From positions 372,001 through 436,000 of the forward strand of contig JAFKAC010000017.1 in the NCBI GenBank assembly GCA_025766275.1: a stretch of DNA of 64,000 nt, in the 5' to 3' direction. Below the pieces are notes generated by a model, which saw nothing but the letters and a program-made list of their open reading frames with translations, had not been told where the DNA came from and did not search any database. Both the position numbers and the translations under genes were made by a program. Shown piece after piece: positions 24,590-35,230 of the stretch. Position 1 is the first letter of the stretch, and the number at the start of each line of letters is the position of its first letter. This stretch comes from Lactarius indigo. Its lineage: Eukaryota; Basidiomycota; Agaricomycetes; Russulales; Russulaceae.

Positions 24590-24774
24590 AGGATAGGACC
24601 GTGTGCATACTCTGCGTTCCCCTCCAGAAAAAAAAAAAAATGAAAAATGAAAAACTGGTGTGCATAGACTGTACTATTAGGGAACGGTGTGGGGTTAAGG
24701 CAACTGCAAGAATTGGACGACATCAATCCGAGGTAGGGAACCTTCAAAAATCAGGGGCGTACGGAATTCGATGA
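24590..24774 (-). pseudogene. 3' flank of C2H2 zinc-finger gene copy 2, left of the Gypsy insertion
   Basis: This segment aligns by eye with 12200-12355: both show a CTCCA(G)AAAA run, a GTA/GCATAGACTGTACT block, GCAAGAATTGGAC and GAATTCG-TGA. The last five bases, GATGA (24770-24774), are the target duplication of the Gypsy element that follows. The rest of this gene copy is at 31757-32095. Confidence 0.65.
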
Positions 24775-25154
24775 TGTTACACTACGCATTCTTTAGCCTT
24801 CTCGTCTCTTCTCGACCGTTCCTTATGTTTCCCCAACGTCCTTCCAACTTGTTGACTCATATCTTCTGTACGATTCAAAGGACGTTCTCGTAGCTTCTAT
24901 TGACTCCTACCAGTAGTACTTAAGGACAAGTTTCCATGTACTAAGAGCTCTAAGCTCGACTTACTGTATTCAACTGCAGTAACTTCTCGTATAAACATCT
25001 TTGGCTTCACGAACTCAAACGATCGCTTGTCATTGACTCGCGATTCCCCTCTCATCTTGTGCATCATCGCTCCGCCGTCTGATTGTCGGCATTATCTGAA
25101 CCCTGATTCGATCTCCGACTCAAATCCGAACAATATGCCTTACTGCGCGTAACA
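24775..25154 (+). repeat. 5' LTR of element G1
   Basis: 380 bp, TG..CA. The stretch 24952-24963 is the exact complement of the primer site just downstream of the LTR, so transcription is predicted to begin at about 24952 if self-priming applies; TACTTAAGG about 34 bp upstream could act as TATA element. Confidence 0.9.
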
Positions 25155-25155
25155 T

Positions 25156-25167
25156 TAAGTCGAGCTT
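25156..25167 (+). promoter_or_regulatory. Self-complementary primer binding site of G1
   Basis: TAAGTCGAGCTT starts one base after the LTR and is the perfect reverse complement of AAGCTCGACTTA within the LTR (24952-24963). It does not begin with TGG, the usual complement of a tRNA CCA end. This is the arrangement known for Tf1/sushi-type elements, in which the first bases of the mRNA fold back to prime reverse transcription. Confidence 0.7.
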
Positions 25168-25208
25168 TCCCCGAACTCAATTCCTCGAACGAATACAACT
25201 GTTTTGCC

Positions 25209-26879
25209 ATGTCCAGATCCACCTTTGCAGACAGCGACAGAGGAGGAGTAATCTCCCTCCCCTTTCAACTCAAACTGCGAACTAATGTCGAATATCTACA
25301 GAAAGGAGATAGCCAGGCCCCTTGGGCAGGCTACTATACACTATTCCGCGGCGTCAAAAAGGCCGTCGAGAATTACTGCGGTGTCTGGTTCGAACTGCAG
25401 TATGACCCGAACTCGAAACGACACTACGCTGCCCGAGTAGCAGCAGCAAACTTAGGACTAGTCCACGCTCCCTGGGTTAACATGAACATTGATGAACTCA
25501 AAGCCCAGACGGTTCTTCAGACAGCTGCCGAATCAATAATTGTTACTCCAGTTCCGACTCAATTCACTCAACATGCCACATCGTCTCAGGAAGCGGCGCA
25601 TGCATCCCGACCTCCAAGTACACATTCCGAAATTATCACCGGTACCGGTCTTAACTTCGACCGTAGCGACAAAACTACCGACAAAGGCAAAAGGAAGGAC
25701 GACAACAAGACACTGCCATCCCGTTGCACCACCATTACCCCAGGAGATACTGCTGGAAAAGCTCCAGACGACAGAGATGGTGACGACAGCGACAATGGCG
25801 GACTCACAGCTGACGAACGAAACTTCGAAAAGATCCTCAGAGCAATCCGAGGAGAATGTCTGGAAGGCACCGCTCCCCGGGCCTTCTCGGGCAAACAGTC
25901 AGACACACGTCGCTTTCTAGGCGTGTTTCAGCGTTACTGCTTTATGAACAAGGATGCATCAATCATCAAGGACCCCTATAAGCGTGCAACGCTTTTTCTC
26001 AATCTGTGCGAAGGAGGAGCCGAGAAGTGGGTCACATGTGCTACAGACTGGCTCACTCAGGTCGACGCCAGCACGAAGATGGTCCCATTCAGCCACGATG
26101 TCTGGCAGCTCATCTTACACAAGTTTAAGGATGCTTTTACCAACGTATCCGACGCTGAAAGAGCTCAGCAAGCCCTTCTTAAGCCACGTATGAAGGAAAG
26201 TAACCTCGATGACTATATCTCGGAATTCCAGGACCTCGCCGATCGCGCCGGAATGGACGCTGACGAACCCAATGTCCTCCGAATGTTCGCACAAGGTTTA
26301 CCCCCGAAACTCGCTGGATCTTGTATTGATCACGACAGCCCGGACAACTTCGCGCAGTGGATTCAGAGTGCGCAGAAACGTCACCATAACTGGCTCAAAA
26401 AGCAAGCCATCAAGGAGTTCAATCCGTTCCTGCAAAATACTGGCCGTCGTCCTGGACAAAACGTCTTTTCGCAGAAGTGGACCATGAACGGTAACCGCGG
26501 ACGACAACCACAGCAGTACCGAACGCCGTGCAATGACCCTGATGCAATGGACGTCGACGCACTCCGAAAAGCAACTACTGAAGATGAGAAACAGAAGTAT
26601 CGTACCGAGGGTCGCTGCTACACTTGCGGCAAACAAGGACACCTTAGCCGCAACTGTCCCGACCGCAAACCTCGAATCGCCGTCACATCCTCGTCACCGG
26701 TCGCGCCAAGCATGATGAACGCTCAACCGACCCCCGCACCAAACACCCCGTCGCCCGTCATGAAAGATATGGTTGTCACGCGTGAAGTTCTGGAACAACT
26801 CGCCGAGTTCTCCCTTACGACCGAACAACAAGATGATCTGGCTCAGATGCTGGCAGCTCGCGGCGCAGATTTTCTCTAA
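25209..26879 (+). CDS. gag: Gag polyprotein of G1, 556 aa
   Basis: Uninterrupted frame. The central part (about residues 220-400) has the helical retrotransposon Gag pattern, including RRFLGVFQRYCF and LDDYISEFQDLADRAG. A single CCHC knuckle CX2CX4HX4C is at Cys470, Cys473, His478 and Cys483. Gag forms the particle and packages element RNA in the cytoplasm. The upstream 150 residues are rich in Ser/Thr/Asp and not assignable. The frame ends 74 bp before the first ATG of pol in another frame, so pol is not expressed by simple readthrough; how it is translated is unclear. Confidence 0.9.
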   Translation: MSRSTFADSDRGGVISLPFQLKLRTNVEYLQKGDSQAPWAGYYTLFRGVKKAVENYCGVWFELQYDPNSKRHYAARVAAANLGLVHAPWVNMNIDELKAQTVLQTAAESIIVTPVPTQFTQHATSSQEAAHASRPPSTHSEIITGTGLNFDRSDKTTDKGKRKDDNKTLPSRCTTITPGDTAGKAPDDRDGDDSDNGGLTADERNFEKILRAIRGECLEGTAPRAFSGKQSDTRRFLGVFQRYCFMNKDASIIKDPYKRATLFLNLCEGGAEKWVTCATDWLTQVDASTKMVPFSHDVWQLILHKFKDAFTNVSDAERAQQALLKPRMKESNLDDYISEFQDLADRAGMDADEPNVLRMFAQGLPPKLAGSCIDHDSPDNFAQWIQSAQKRHHNWLKKQAIKEFNPFLQNTGRRPGQNVFSQKWTMNGNRGRQPQQYRTPCNDPDAMDVDALRKATTEDEKQKYRTEGRCYTCGKQGHLSRNCPDRKPRIAVTSSSPVAPSMMNAQPTPAPNTPSPVMKDMVVTREVLEQLAEFSLTTEQQDDLAQMLAARGADFL

Positions 26880-26953
26880 GCTCTGGTCCTTCGGCCTGGA
26901 TCCGAGCTCTTCTCCCTAGTAGTATCTTTGTACCTAAAGTAAACGCTCTAAAA

Positions 26954-29900
26954 ATGAAGATCAAATTCCCTTACGAACGAAGATACGAAACGGCCAAAGC
27001 TCTGGTTGACACCGGAGCAACTCACAATTTCATTACCCAAGAACTCGTCGATAAGTTGAAATTAGCTTCACATACCCTCCAACGACCACGAGTTATCAGG
27101 AATGTCGATGGAACCATCAATAAAAGCGGAAGTGTAACCCATTACGTCGATCTGGATCTATGGATAGACCACGACGTCAGCCGAATTACGTTGGGACGAC
27201 TACACCGGTTCTACATTGCTGACTTAGGAACAGACCAAATGATCCTAGGATATCCGTGGATGGCCTCGAACCTAGTAAAATTAAACTGGGAAGAACCGGA
27301 AAACAACCCCATCATATTCGCACACCCTCAACGATGGTTCCTCAAAGCCTTACGATTAGATGATGACGACGAAATCATTATGAGGATCTGTAAAACAACG
27401 CACGCTCAAAAGTTCGCCGAAGCTGCCCACAACAAAACTGAAAAGTCTTGGAAAGAACTAGTCCCTGAGGAGCTCCATGACTTCGAAAAAGTGTTCAGCG
27501 AACAAGAAGCCCAACGATTCCCAGAACCAAAACGTTGGGATCACACTATCGACCTTCTGGAGGACACGCCGGCTACCCTAGACTGTAAAGTCTACCCATT
27601 GACACAGGATGAACAAGCGGCACTAGACAAATTTCTGAAGGAACACTTAGAAAAACAGTACATCCAACCCTCCAACTCACCATATGCCGCCCCCTTCTTC
27701 TTCGTTAAGAAGAAAGATGGAAAACTCCGACCCGTTCAGGACTACCGGCAGCTCAATACCTGGACCAGGAAGAATCGCTACCCCCTCCCCCTTATTGCCG
27801 ATCTTGTGACTCATGCCCCGGGCAACGATTGGTATACGACGATGGACATTAGATGGGGGTATAACAACATTTGCATTAAAGATGGCAACCAATGGAAAGC
27901 AGCCTTCAAGACAAATCGAGGCCTGTTCGAACCTTTGGTCATGTTCTTCGGATTGACGAACAGCCCCGCTACTTTCCAGACAATGATGGACGACTTGTTC
28001 CGAAACGAGGTCACACAAGGATGGTTGAAGGTCTATATGGATGATATCTTGGTCACAACAAAAGGGTCAAAAGATGAACATCTCGAACGGATCAGACAGG
28101 TACTCCAAATACTTCAGGACAATGACTTGTTCCTCAAACCAGAAAAATGTAAGTTCCTCCGTGCCTCGGTCGAATATCTAGGTGTTATTATCGGACAGGA
28201 AGGCATCGAAATGGACATGGTCAAGTTAACTGGACTACTTGACTGGCCAGTACCACGTTCTGTCACCGAAGTACGATCCTTCCTAGGATTCGGTAATTTC
28301 TATAAACCCTTCATTGCCGACTACGCACGTATTGCACGACCCCTCCACGATCTCACCAAAAAGGGAACCCCTTTTATTTGGGGTGACGCCCAACAAATCG
28401 CCTTTCTCACGCTGAAGGACTGTTTTGCGTCGCGTCCTGTCTTAGCCACCATCGATTATGACAAGCCGTTCACAGTGCAGACGGACGCATCCAAGTTTGC
28501 CATTGGAGCTACACTCTCTCAACCTCAGAGTGATGGACACTCACACCCTGTCGCATTCTTTTCTGCCTCTCTTCTCCCTGCAGAAATAAATTACGACATC
28601 TATGATCGAGAATTGCTGGCAATTGTAAAAGTGTTCCGTCACTGGCGTCATCATCTTCTAGGCGCTAGACATCCCATTTCTGTTCTCACTGACCATAACA
28701 ATCTGTCATACTTCCGTGCACCCCATAAAATTTCAGGAAGACAGGCACGGTGGATGGAAACCTTAGCCAAATTCGACTTCACCCTTCAACACATCCCTGG
28801 TCACTCCAATACGGTTGCCGACCTGCTTTCACGGCATCCGGACCTTGACGAGGGGGTGGATTCTATCAATGATAACGTAACAATTCTTCCTGACCATCTT
28901 TTTTCACGTCTCATCACACTCTCCACGGATGACGAACGACGAAAAGCCCTACAAGAATGCCACAGTACCCCGATAGCAGGACATCCAGGGATAGCAAATA
29001 CCTGGGCACTTGTAAAGTGGTGATACACGGGACAAGGACTAAAGGAGTTCACGGAACAATACGTCAAAGGATGCCCAACGTGTCAGATGAATAAAAGTAG
29101 GACGCAAGGCAAAGCGCCCCTACAACATATGGACGTACCGGCAGAAGAAGGACCATTCCAGTACATCAGTCTAGACCTGATAACGGATCTACCACCAACA
29201 GGGAAGTACGACGCCATTCTCACCATTGTCAATCAAGGTTGTAGCAAGGCAACAAAGTTCATTCCATGCACCAAACAGATCATGGGAGAAGGAATAGCCA
29301 CCCTCTACTTCCGACATGTGTTCCCGTGGTTTGGAATTCTGAAACGAATCATCTCAGACCGGGATCCCAGGTTCACGAGTGCTTTTGCCACGGCAATCTG
29401 CAAACAGACAGGGATCCAACAGAATTTGAGTACCGCCTTCCACCCACAAATGGACGGACAAACGGAGAGACTGAACGCCTGGGTAGAACAATACCTATGA
29501 CATCGGGTAAGACAACAAGGCCAAGACGATTGGGATCAATACCTACCAATCGCAGAATACGCACATAATTCTTGGCCACACGATGTAACCAAACAAACAC
29601 CTCATGAATTGTTGTTCAGCATGAACCCCACAGTAGGTATTGAAGCTGATGAAGAAAACAAGTCTCCGACGGCAATGGACCGACTACTCAAAGTTCAAGA
29701 AGCATGTCTACACGCCGCACAAGCAATTTTAAAGCGATACAAGACAAGAAAACCCCGTATCACCTACCAGGAAGGCGACCGAGTATGGTTAGATGGGCGC
29801 AATCTCAAAGTGACAGCACCCTCAAAGAAGCTGGCACCAAAACGATACGGCCCCTTCACAATCACACAGAAAGTTTCATCAGTGGTGTACAAATTACAGC

Positions 29901-30205
29901 TTCCGGAAACCATGAGGATACACGATGTCTTCCATGTGGACCTTCTCTTCCCATTCCATGAGACAGAAGCATATGGACCAGCATTTACACCACCACCACC
30001 TGACCTAATCAATGGCGAAGAAGAACAAGAGGTTGAAGCCATTTTGGACGTACGGCGGCATAAAGGACACAAGCTGGAATATCTGATCAAATGGAAGGGA
30101 TTCCCATCGTCGGAAAACGAATGGGTCAGAAAAGAGGACATGCACGCCGATGACCTTATTAAACAATTCTACCTTCAAAAGCGTATAAATACGAAGGCGA
30201 ACTGA
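26954..30205 (+). pseudogene. pol: Pol polyprotein of G1, two TGA stops
   Basis: One frame of 1084 codons broken at 29021-29023 and 29498-29500. Domains in order: aspartic protease with active Asp19 in VDTGA; reverse transcriptase with YMDD at residues 361-364; RNase H (TDAS, DREL and TDHNN motifs); integrase zinc region H..GHPG..CPTC; integrase core with Asp in SLDL, Asp in SDRDPRF and Glu in DGQTER; and a C-terminal chromodomain (VEAILDVRRHKGHKLEYLIK and on) that in related elements guides integration to methylated histone H3. The first stop lies between the GHPG and CPTC parts of the integrase; the second lies just after the core, where relatives have Arg-His-Arg. Both fit CGA changed to TGA. 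Confidence 0.92.
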
Positions 30206-30236
30206 AGGGAACAAACCATCCTCCTCCCTTCCAACC

Positions 30237-31364
30237 ATGTCTTCATCGTCTCAACTCTTCTCCAACTACAGCCACATCATCCAAGAAGCAGCTGCCGTCG
30301 CACAGTTGTGGATCGCCGTTCGCACTGGAACGCACGACGAAGGAGATATTCCCACGCTACGACAAATCCTCCATCCTAACCTCTTCACCGACTACGTCGA
30401 ACCGCCGCCACCCAGCATCGAAGAAATTCACCAAGATGCCTGGATTAATGCCCAGCTAGCAGGAGAACTCCCCGCTATTTCACCAATCCAGACTCCTCCT
30501 TGTTCCCTCATTCCCAACGATCATCCAGGTGACTACTGGCATTTCAACCATCCGCAGAGCAAGCGCTTTTACGACTTCAACATATCCGCCAGCAACCGTC
30601 ACCCAATACGTGCCAAGTATGTCAAATACCAACAATTCGTGCCGTACCCTACCATTTGCGGTACGATGGGACGTAATCAGAATGTCTACAAAGAGTCCCT
30701 GAGAGCAGCTAATGACGATCGAGGATACCCGGCGCTCAAACCCTATCAAATTCGCGTCTTCGACCTGGATATGACGATGCGTGCCGACGTTGACCGTGCA
30801 CTCCATATCATGGATGATTGGCAAGTACAAGCCGAGGTGCAACGCTTCCGGACCATGACGGAAGACCTTCAAAGCCAGCACGATATCTTGGACAAACTCC
30901 GAGTAGAAATCACCGGAACTATGGGAGAAATCAAAGACTCGGTAAGACGACTAGGCCAAAACAACGTCTACCATCGCCTCCAACAAGTCATCCAAAACAA
31001 GAGCGACCATCTCATGTGGGTTCCAAACGACGATGCCCGCCAACAAGTTCAAGAACATTTTCAACAAATTGAAGAACAACACACCGAGCTCCTCTGTCGC
31101 TGGTGTCAACATACCACCCACAATACTGAAGACTGCACTATGTTCATCCAGTGCACCCTCTGCAAACGATACGGCCACGCAGACGTCAAATGTCATCAAC
31201 CCCATCGCAAGTGCCAAGACATATGCAAAGTACCCCGCACTCACCACCTCTTCTCCAAGCCGTGCCGTTCACACCCTTTTAGTGAGGATCCTGCTGACGC
31301 AGCTCGTCACCGGACTCAAGCTCGCGAAGACTGTCTCATTCGATGGACCAATCAACGTGCCTAA
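30237..31364 (+). CDS. Third ORF of G1, 375 aa, with two CCHC knuckles
   Basis: Intact frame starting 31 bp after the pol stop and ending 12 bp before the 3' LTR. No envelope features: no signal peptide and no transmembrane segment. The C-terminal third has two CX2CX4HX4C knuckles (Cys287/290, His295, Cys300 and Cys306/309, His314, Cys319), then further Cys/His pairs (CHQPHRKC). The middle (about residues 190-280) is rich in charged heptads and may form a coiled coil. A nucleic-acid-binding role is inferred from the knuckles only. It is open while pol carries two stops, which is worth noting. A similar knuckle-bearing ORF in the same place exists in the unrelated Gypsy family at 54.5-64 kb. 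Confidence 0.75.
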   Translation: MSSSSQLFSNYSHIIQEAAAVAQLWIAVRTGTHDEGDIPTLRQILHPNLFTDYVEPPPPSIEEIHQDAWINAQLAGELPAISPIQTPPCSLIPNDHPGDYWHFNHPQSKRFYDFNISASNRHPIRAKYVKYQQFVPYPTICGTMGRNQNVYKESLRAANDDRGYPALKPYQIRVFDLDMTMRADVDRALHIMDDWQVQAEVQRFRTMTEDLQSQHDILDKLRVEITGTMGEIKDSVRRLGQNNVYHRLQQVIQNKSDHLMWVPNDDARQQVQEHFQQIEEQHTELLCRWCQHTTHNTEDCTMFIQCTLCKRYGHADVKCHQPHRKCQDICKVPRTHHLFSKPCRSHPFSEDPADAARHRTQAREDCLIRWTNQRA

Positions 31365-31376
31365 AGGAGGGGGTGA
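31363..31376 (+). promoter_or_regulatory. Polypurine tract of G1
   Basis: AAAGGAGGGGGTGA directly precedes the 3' LTR, the usual place for plus-strand priming during reverse transcription. Confidence 0.75.
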
Positions 31377-31756
31377 TGTTACACTACGCATTCTTTAGCC
31401 TTCTCGTCTCTTCTCGACTGTTCCTTATGTTTCCCCAACGTCCTTCCAACTTGTTGACTCATATCTTCTGTACGATTCAAAGGACGTTCTCGTAGCTTCT
31501 ATTGACTCCTACCAGTAGTACTTAAGGACAAGTTTCCATGTACTAAGAGCTCTAAGCTCGACTTACTGTATTCAACTGCAGTAACTTCTCGTATAAACAT
31601 CTTTGGCTTCACGAACTCGAACAATCACTCGTCGTTGACTTGCGATTCCCCTCTCATCTTGTGCATCATCGCTCCGCCGTCTGATTGTTGGCATTATCCG
31701 AACCCCGATTCGATCTCTGACTCGAATCCGAACAATACGCCTTACTGCACGTAACA
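31377..31756 (+). repeat. 3' LTR of element G1
   Basis: 380 bp, the same length as the 5' LTR with no gaps in the alignment. Fourteen substitutions were counted, concentrated in the last 145 bp; each is C/T or G/A at a position that is CpG in one of the two copies. Confidence 0.92.
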
Positions 31757-32095
31757 GATGAAGTGTTCGAAGATAACTGAGGTGTGTAGACAGTTTTCCT
31801 TGGTATCATTGCTGCTGGAACTTGAAGAGGAAGTAGAGGAAGATTGTAATGCAAGATTCGACACAAGTGTCTCGGCGTGGGGGACTTCAGGATGTTTGCT
31901 TGTGAGGTGTTCTTGGAATACGTCACTGGATTTCGGCGTAAAGTCGAAGTCACCACAATAGGGGCACACGATTTGGTATGTATGCCAGACGACAAGGTGT
32001 TTTTTGAGTTCTTCTTGCTTTGTGAAACGGGCATTACAGATCTTGCAGGAGAGATCTCGTGCATATACTTGTACGTGACGCTCAGTAAAAAAGGA
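31757..32095 (-). pseudogene. C2H2 zinc-finger gene fragment, copy 2, right of the Gypsy insertion
   Basis: Minus-strand translation gives VQVYARDLSCKICNARFTKQ.. and CPYCGDFDFTPKSSDVFQEH.., nearly matching copy 1 at 12282-12947, then a Ser-rich tail. The match ends near 32095, upstream of which (in gene direction) the F-box/LRR-like part of copy 1 is missing. The 5 bases at its left edge (31757-31761) are the target duplication of G1; removing the element joins this segment to 24590-24774 in the same order as in copy 1. Confidence 0.75.
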
Positions 32096-32099
32096 AAGC

Positions 32100-34284
32100 C
32101 AGAATTAGTCACCAGCGGTCCGGAGGTGGTCAAATCCAGGTCGAGCTGAGACTGCCGGTAGTCGAAAATTTTGCAAAGTCCAGTGTTAGTCATTTGGTAG
32201 TCAGACCTAGTCCGAATACAAGTGATACTTAGGGCGCGAGATGCCCTAAGATTGTCTTTTTTTTACTTACATAATGAAACTCGGTTATGATTGCCTTACT
32301 GTAATCCGAATCCGCGATTATCTGCACCAACCCGGCGATGTCTTAGTATTGAATAAGACCAATCTCAACAACGCTGATGGAAACGACAAGGGCGATGGAC
32401 GATACTAGTAACGATGATTGGGGGGACACGGGAACCCGCTGGGCAGTGCAGCAGATGTGAGTCTTTCCCTTTCCCTGGAGGGATGCTACTAGCTCGCTCA
32501 TCTATTCTTCCTCTCATTACTCTGGAGCAGAATCGTCTTACCCATATCGTATTGATGTCGATGTCATTGACTAAACTCTCCGGGAACTGCATTGTCACAG
32601 CATTGATATCAGTCTCTACTTTGGTCAACATCCCCATCACCGACTGTTCCTCCGACCCTCCGACCATTCCGAGACCCTCTCCTTCCCTTCAAGGATTACC
32701 TCCGGCGGTGCTCTCGAAACCGGTAAGTTCTCACACCGAATCTCATCAAGCATGTTGAATGAGGCTCACTCTTACTTTGCAGGGGTCATTTGCGTCTTTG
32801 CCCCTCAGTCGGTTGAGGAACCCCTGCAAATCATCGTACGGCCTGTTGACGAAGAAGTTCAGGCTATCCCTGAGCCTGTCAAAGAGCCAGCCTCACCGCT
32901 TGTAGAAGGGGTCCATCAATTCTGTTCCACTGTCCTTACCCGGTCCTTCTCCCATTGACTGTCTGGAGTTGCTGCCAACAACAACGTTATTATCGTCAGT
33001 TACTGAGTCTTACCCCAAGTATGATTCCTTTGCATCATCTTGTAAGCCCTCGAGTCCCCTCGAGCCTCTTGGTCTCGATTTCAAGATCCCACTGGGCACC
33101 AGAAACGGATGGTACGTATGAATCATCGATACTACGAGCGTCCCCTTCGGTTCACTCTATAGCCTTCCCTGAGGGTCCAGATATCTCCTTCAACACGTCT
33201 TTCTTGTGACCCACGGCGTCTGCATGCACTTCTCAGGGACCCAGCTGGCTGAGTACCACCGACGAAAGCCAGTCGGGCGAGTCACCACCAATTACCTATT
33301 TGTCACCATCCTCGCCTTCTCTCACGCCTATCGTATCGATATTGGTCTCTGCGCTGGCAAAACCATCACCATCACCTACAGGGACTCAGCAACACCATCT
33401 CTGTCACCGAGCGCTCCTCCAACTGTCCCATCTCCATCCCTTCGAGCACCGTCTTGCACGACAGTTTTAACACCCATACTGATCCCAGAATGGTCCTAGG
33501 TCACGTTGACTAGGACACTACCTTCGGTCTCGATGGCGTCTTCTATCTCTTTGGGGTCGGATATCTTAGACAACTGGTCTCTTTTTGGGGAGCCCATCTT
33601 GGAGGATGTTTCAACAGAACTGTCCCTCTTGTCGACGCACAGGACAACCGTCTCGATACCAGTAAGTTCTGATCCAGTGGTGTTGGATGACGCTCACTCA
33701 ACTTCACAGATCTCACTGGCGGAAATCCCTCTTCCGAGGACACCTTCATTGTTGTCGACGCCAACTGCTATCGCAAGTGTCAGCGTGAGTAGATCTCGTG
33801 GTAGAGTTCCGTCCGTCTGGTCTGATCTAGTGGGCATAACCCCCTTTTTTCACAGCAATAAAGAAATACAAAAACGTGATTCTACTACAGGTAGTTTAGT
33901 GGACTGCATAAAATGAAAACGAAGAAACAGTCTCCACCAGAACCCGACACGGCAAATAGTCACTAAGATGGTGAGAATATGATACGTGATAGACAAAAAC
34001 AGGATTATAAGGTATGCTCAATCGTCATCGCTGGGTGTCAGATATTCGTCATTGCTGATGATCTGCTTGTGTCCTGTCTTGGTCTTGGGCGGGGGCCGGC
34101 CCTCCTCTCGATCCTCGTCCATTGGCGTCAGGGCTTCCTCTAGACCGCCTCCACCAACAGGGACTACTGAAACATCAGCGCCTGGGAGCCCCGAGTTGGC
34201 AACATGACACGCGTATGTGGCGTCAAAGACCTTCTCCATCTCGACCGTATCGACGTACACCCACGAGCCCTCTTGGTTGTACGT
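32100..34284. other. Unassigned region with weak frames
   Basis: Several frames of 60-136 codons (for example 33506-33916, plus) are Ser/Thr/Pro/Leu-rich and carry GTAAGT-like donors followed by TTTGCAG/TTCACAG, so a degraded spliced gene on the plus strand between about 32450 and 33900 is possible. A minus-strand frame at 34018-34260 ends in an acidic tail (SNDEYLTPSDDD) that also looks coding. None matches a family I know, so I do not call a gene. Confidence 0.3.
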
Positions 34285-35230
34285 GATATGAACAATGACG
34301 AGATTAACGGGCTCATCATGCGATCAGATGAGGAGGAGCGTCTCTTCGCTGAGATGGATGTGCAACGCGATCGTGATGCAGCCATGAACTGGAAAGCGGC
34401 TGGAAATCGTGGCAAGCCTCCTCTGCCGCTCATCGCACTCAATGAGCTGCCAGATTGCTACCGCACCGATGAACCATTCGATGTCAAGGACGAGTTGGAA
34501 GAGGCCAAGGGTCGCGGTCACCGTCGTATGGCAGTCATCAACTATAATGATGGTCTCAGTGACGATCAGTGGACAGTGGTGGGCGCTTTATCACTGTCCG
34601 TTGCCTTTTCTCTGACAAATGTCAGGGCGAAGACATCCAGCAGCTATCTGAACAGGCTCGGCTCAAGCAAGCACGAAGGGCAGCTAAACTAGAGTCTGGC
34701 ACTGGCACTCCAATGTCTGAGGGCGGCCGTGGGCGCGAACGTAAGGGTAAAGTGAAAGTGAACGAAGGGGACTTCGAACCTCTGAACGGGAAGCAGAAAC
34801 GCGGTGGGAATAACAAGTTGATGTCTGTCACGCCCTCGGTGATGGACGATGAGGAGGAGGATTGTGACTCGGTATGTCATTTGTTGTGCGATCAAGGCGT
34901 TTCTTTGACACCGCTACAGAAACGTCAGAAAGTCAAGACTTCTGAACCGCCAACGGCGCTCAAGGAGCGAATGAAGAAAGCTTTTAATGAGTGATACAAG
35001 GCGATCATGAACTGCGCCAACGAGAACGGTCGGAAACAGTGCGATCTCTTCCGCAAGCTGCCCAACAAACGCGAATACCCTGACTATTACCGCATCATCC
35101 TGTTGCCCATCGCGCTCTCGCACATACGCAAGCGCATCAACTCACACCAGTACAAGACCGTGACGGCGTTCCGCGACAACGTGCGGCTGATGTTCACCCA
35201 ACGACCGGCTTCCTTGTTTTCCTCCTCTTG
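34285..35230 (+). pseudogene. C-terminal fragment of a SNF2/STH1-type chromatin remodeller
   Basis: The plus-strand product begins in the SnAC region (MNNDEINGLIMRSDEEERLF and on), continues with LNELPDCYR, a basic linker ARLKQARRAAK, and ends in a bromodomain (GRKQCDLFRKLPNKREYPDY..LSHIRKRINS). Introns at about 34576-34625 and 34872-34919 are kept. TGA at 34992-34994 breaks the frame between linker and bromodomain, and the helicase ATPase domains that should precede SnAC are absent from the upstream 2 kb. The intact protein is the motor of RSC/SWI-SNF complexes and binds acetyl-lysine through the bromodomain. This is therefore a partial gene copy, not the functional gene. Confidence 0.72.

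Larger units (their letters stand above)
24775..31756 (+). mobile_element. Full-length Ty3/Gypsy chromovirus G1
   Basis: 6982 bp. Two 380-bp LTRs (24775-25154 and 31377-31756) with TGTTAC..GTAACA ends, flanked by a perfect GATGA duplication (24770-24774 and 31757-31761). Internal order is primer site, gag, pol (protease, reverse transcriptase, RNase H, integrase, chromodomain), a third reading frame and a polypurine tract. Pol has two TGA stops, so the copy is not autonomous as read. The LTRs differ at 14 positions by my count, all transitions at CpG. Chromodomain and integrase place it in the chromovirus clade. The element sits in the coding end of a C2H2 zinc-finger gene copy. Confidence 0.93.

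Noticed and set aside
30237..31364. Third ORF of G1 as an envelope gene.
   Set aside because: No signal peptide, no transmembrane helix and zinc knuckles instead, so an envelope function is not supported.
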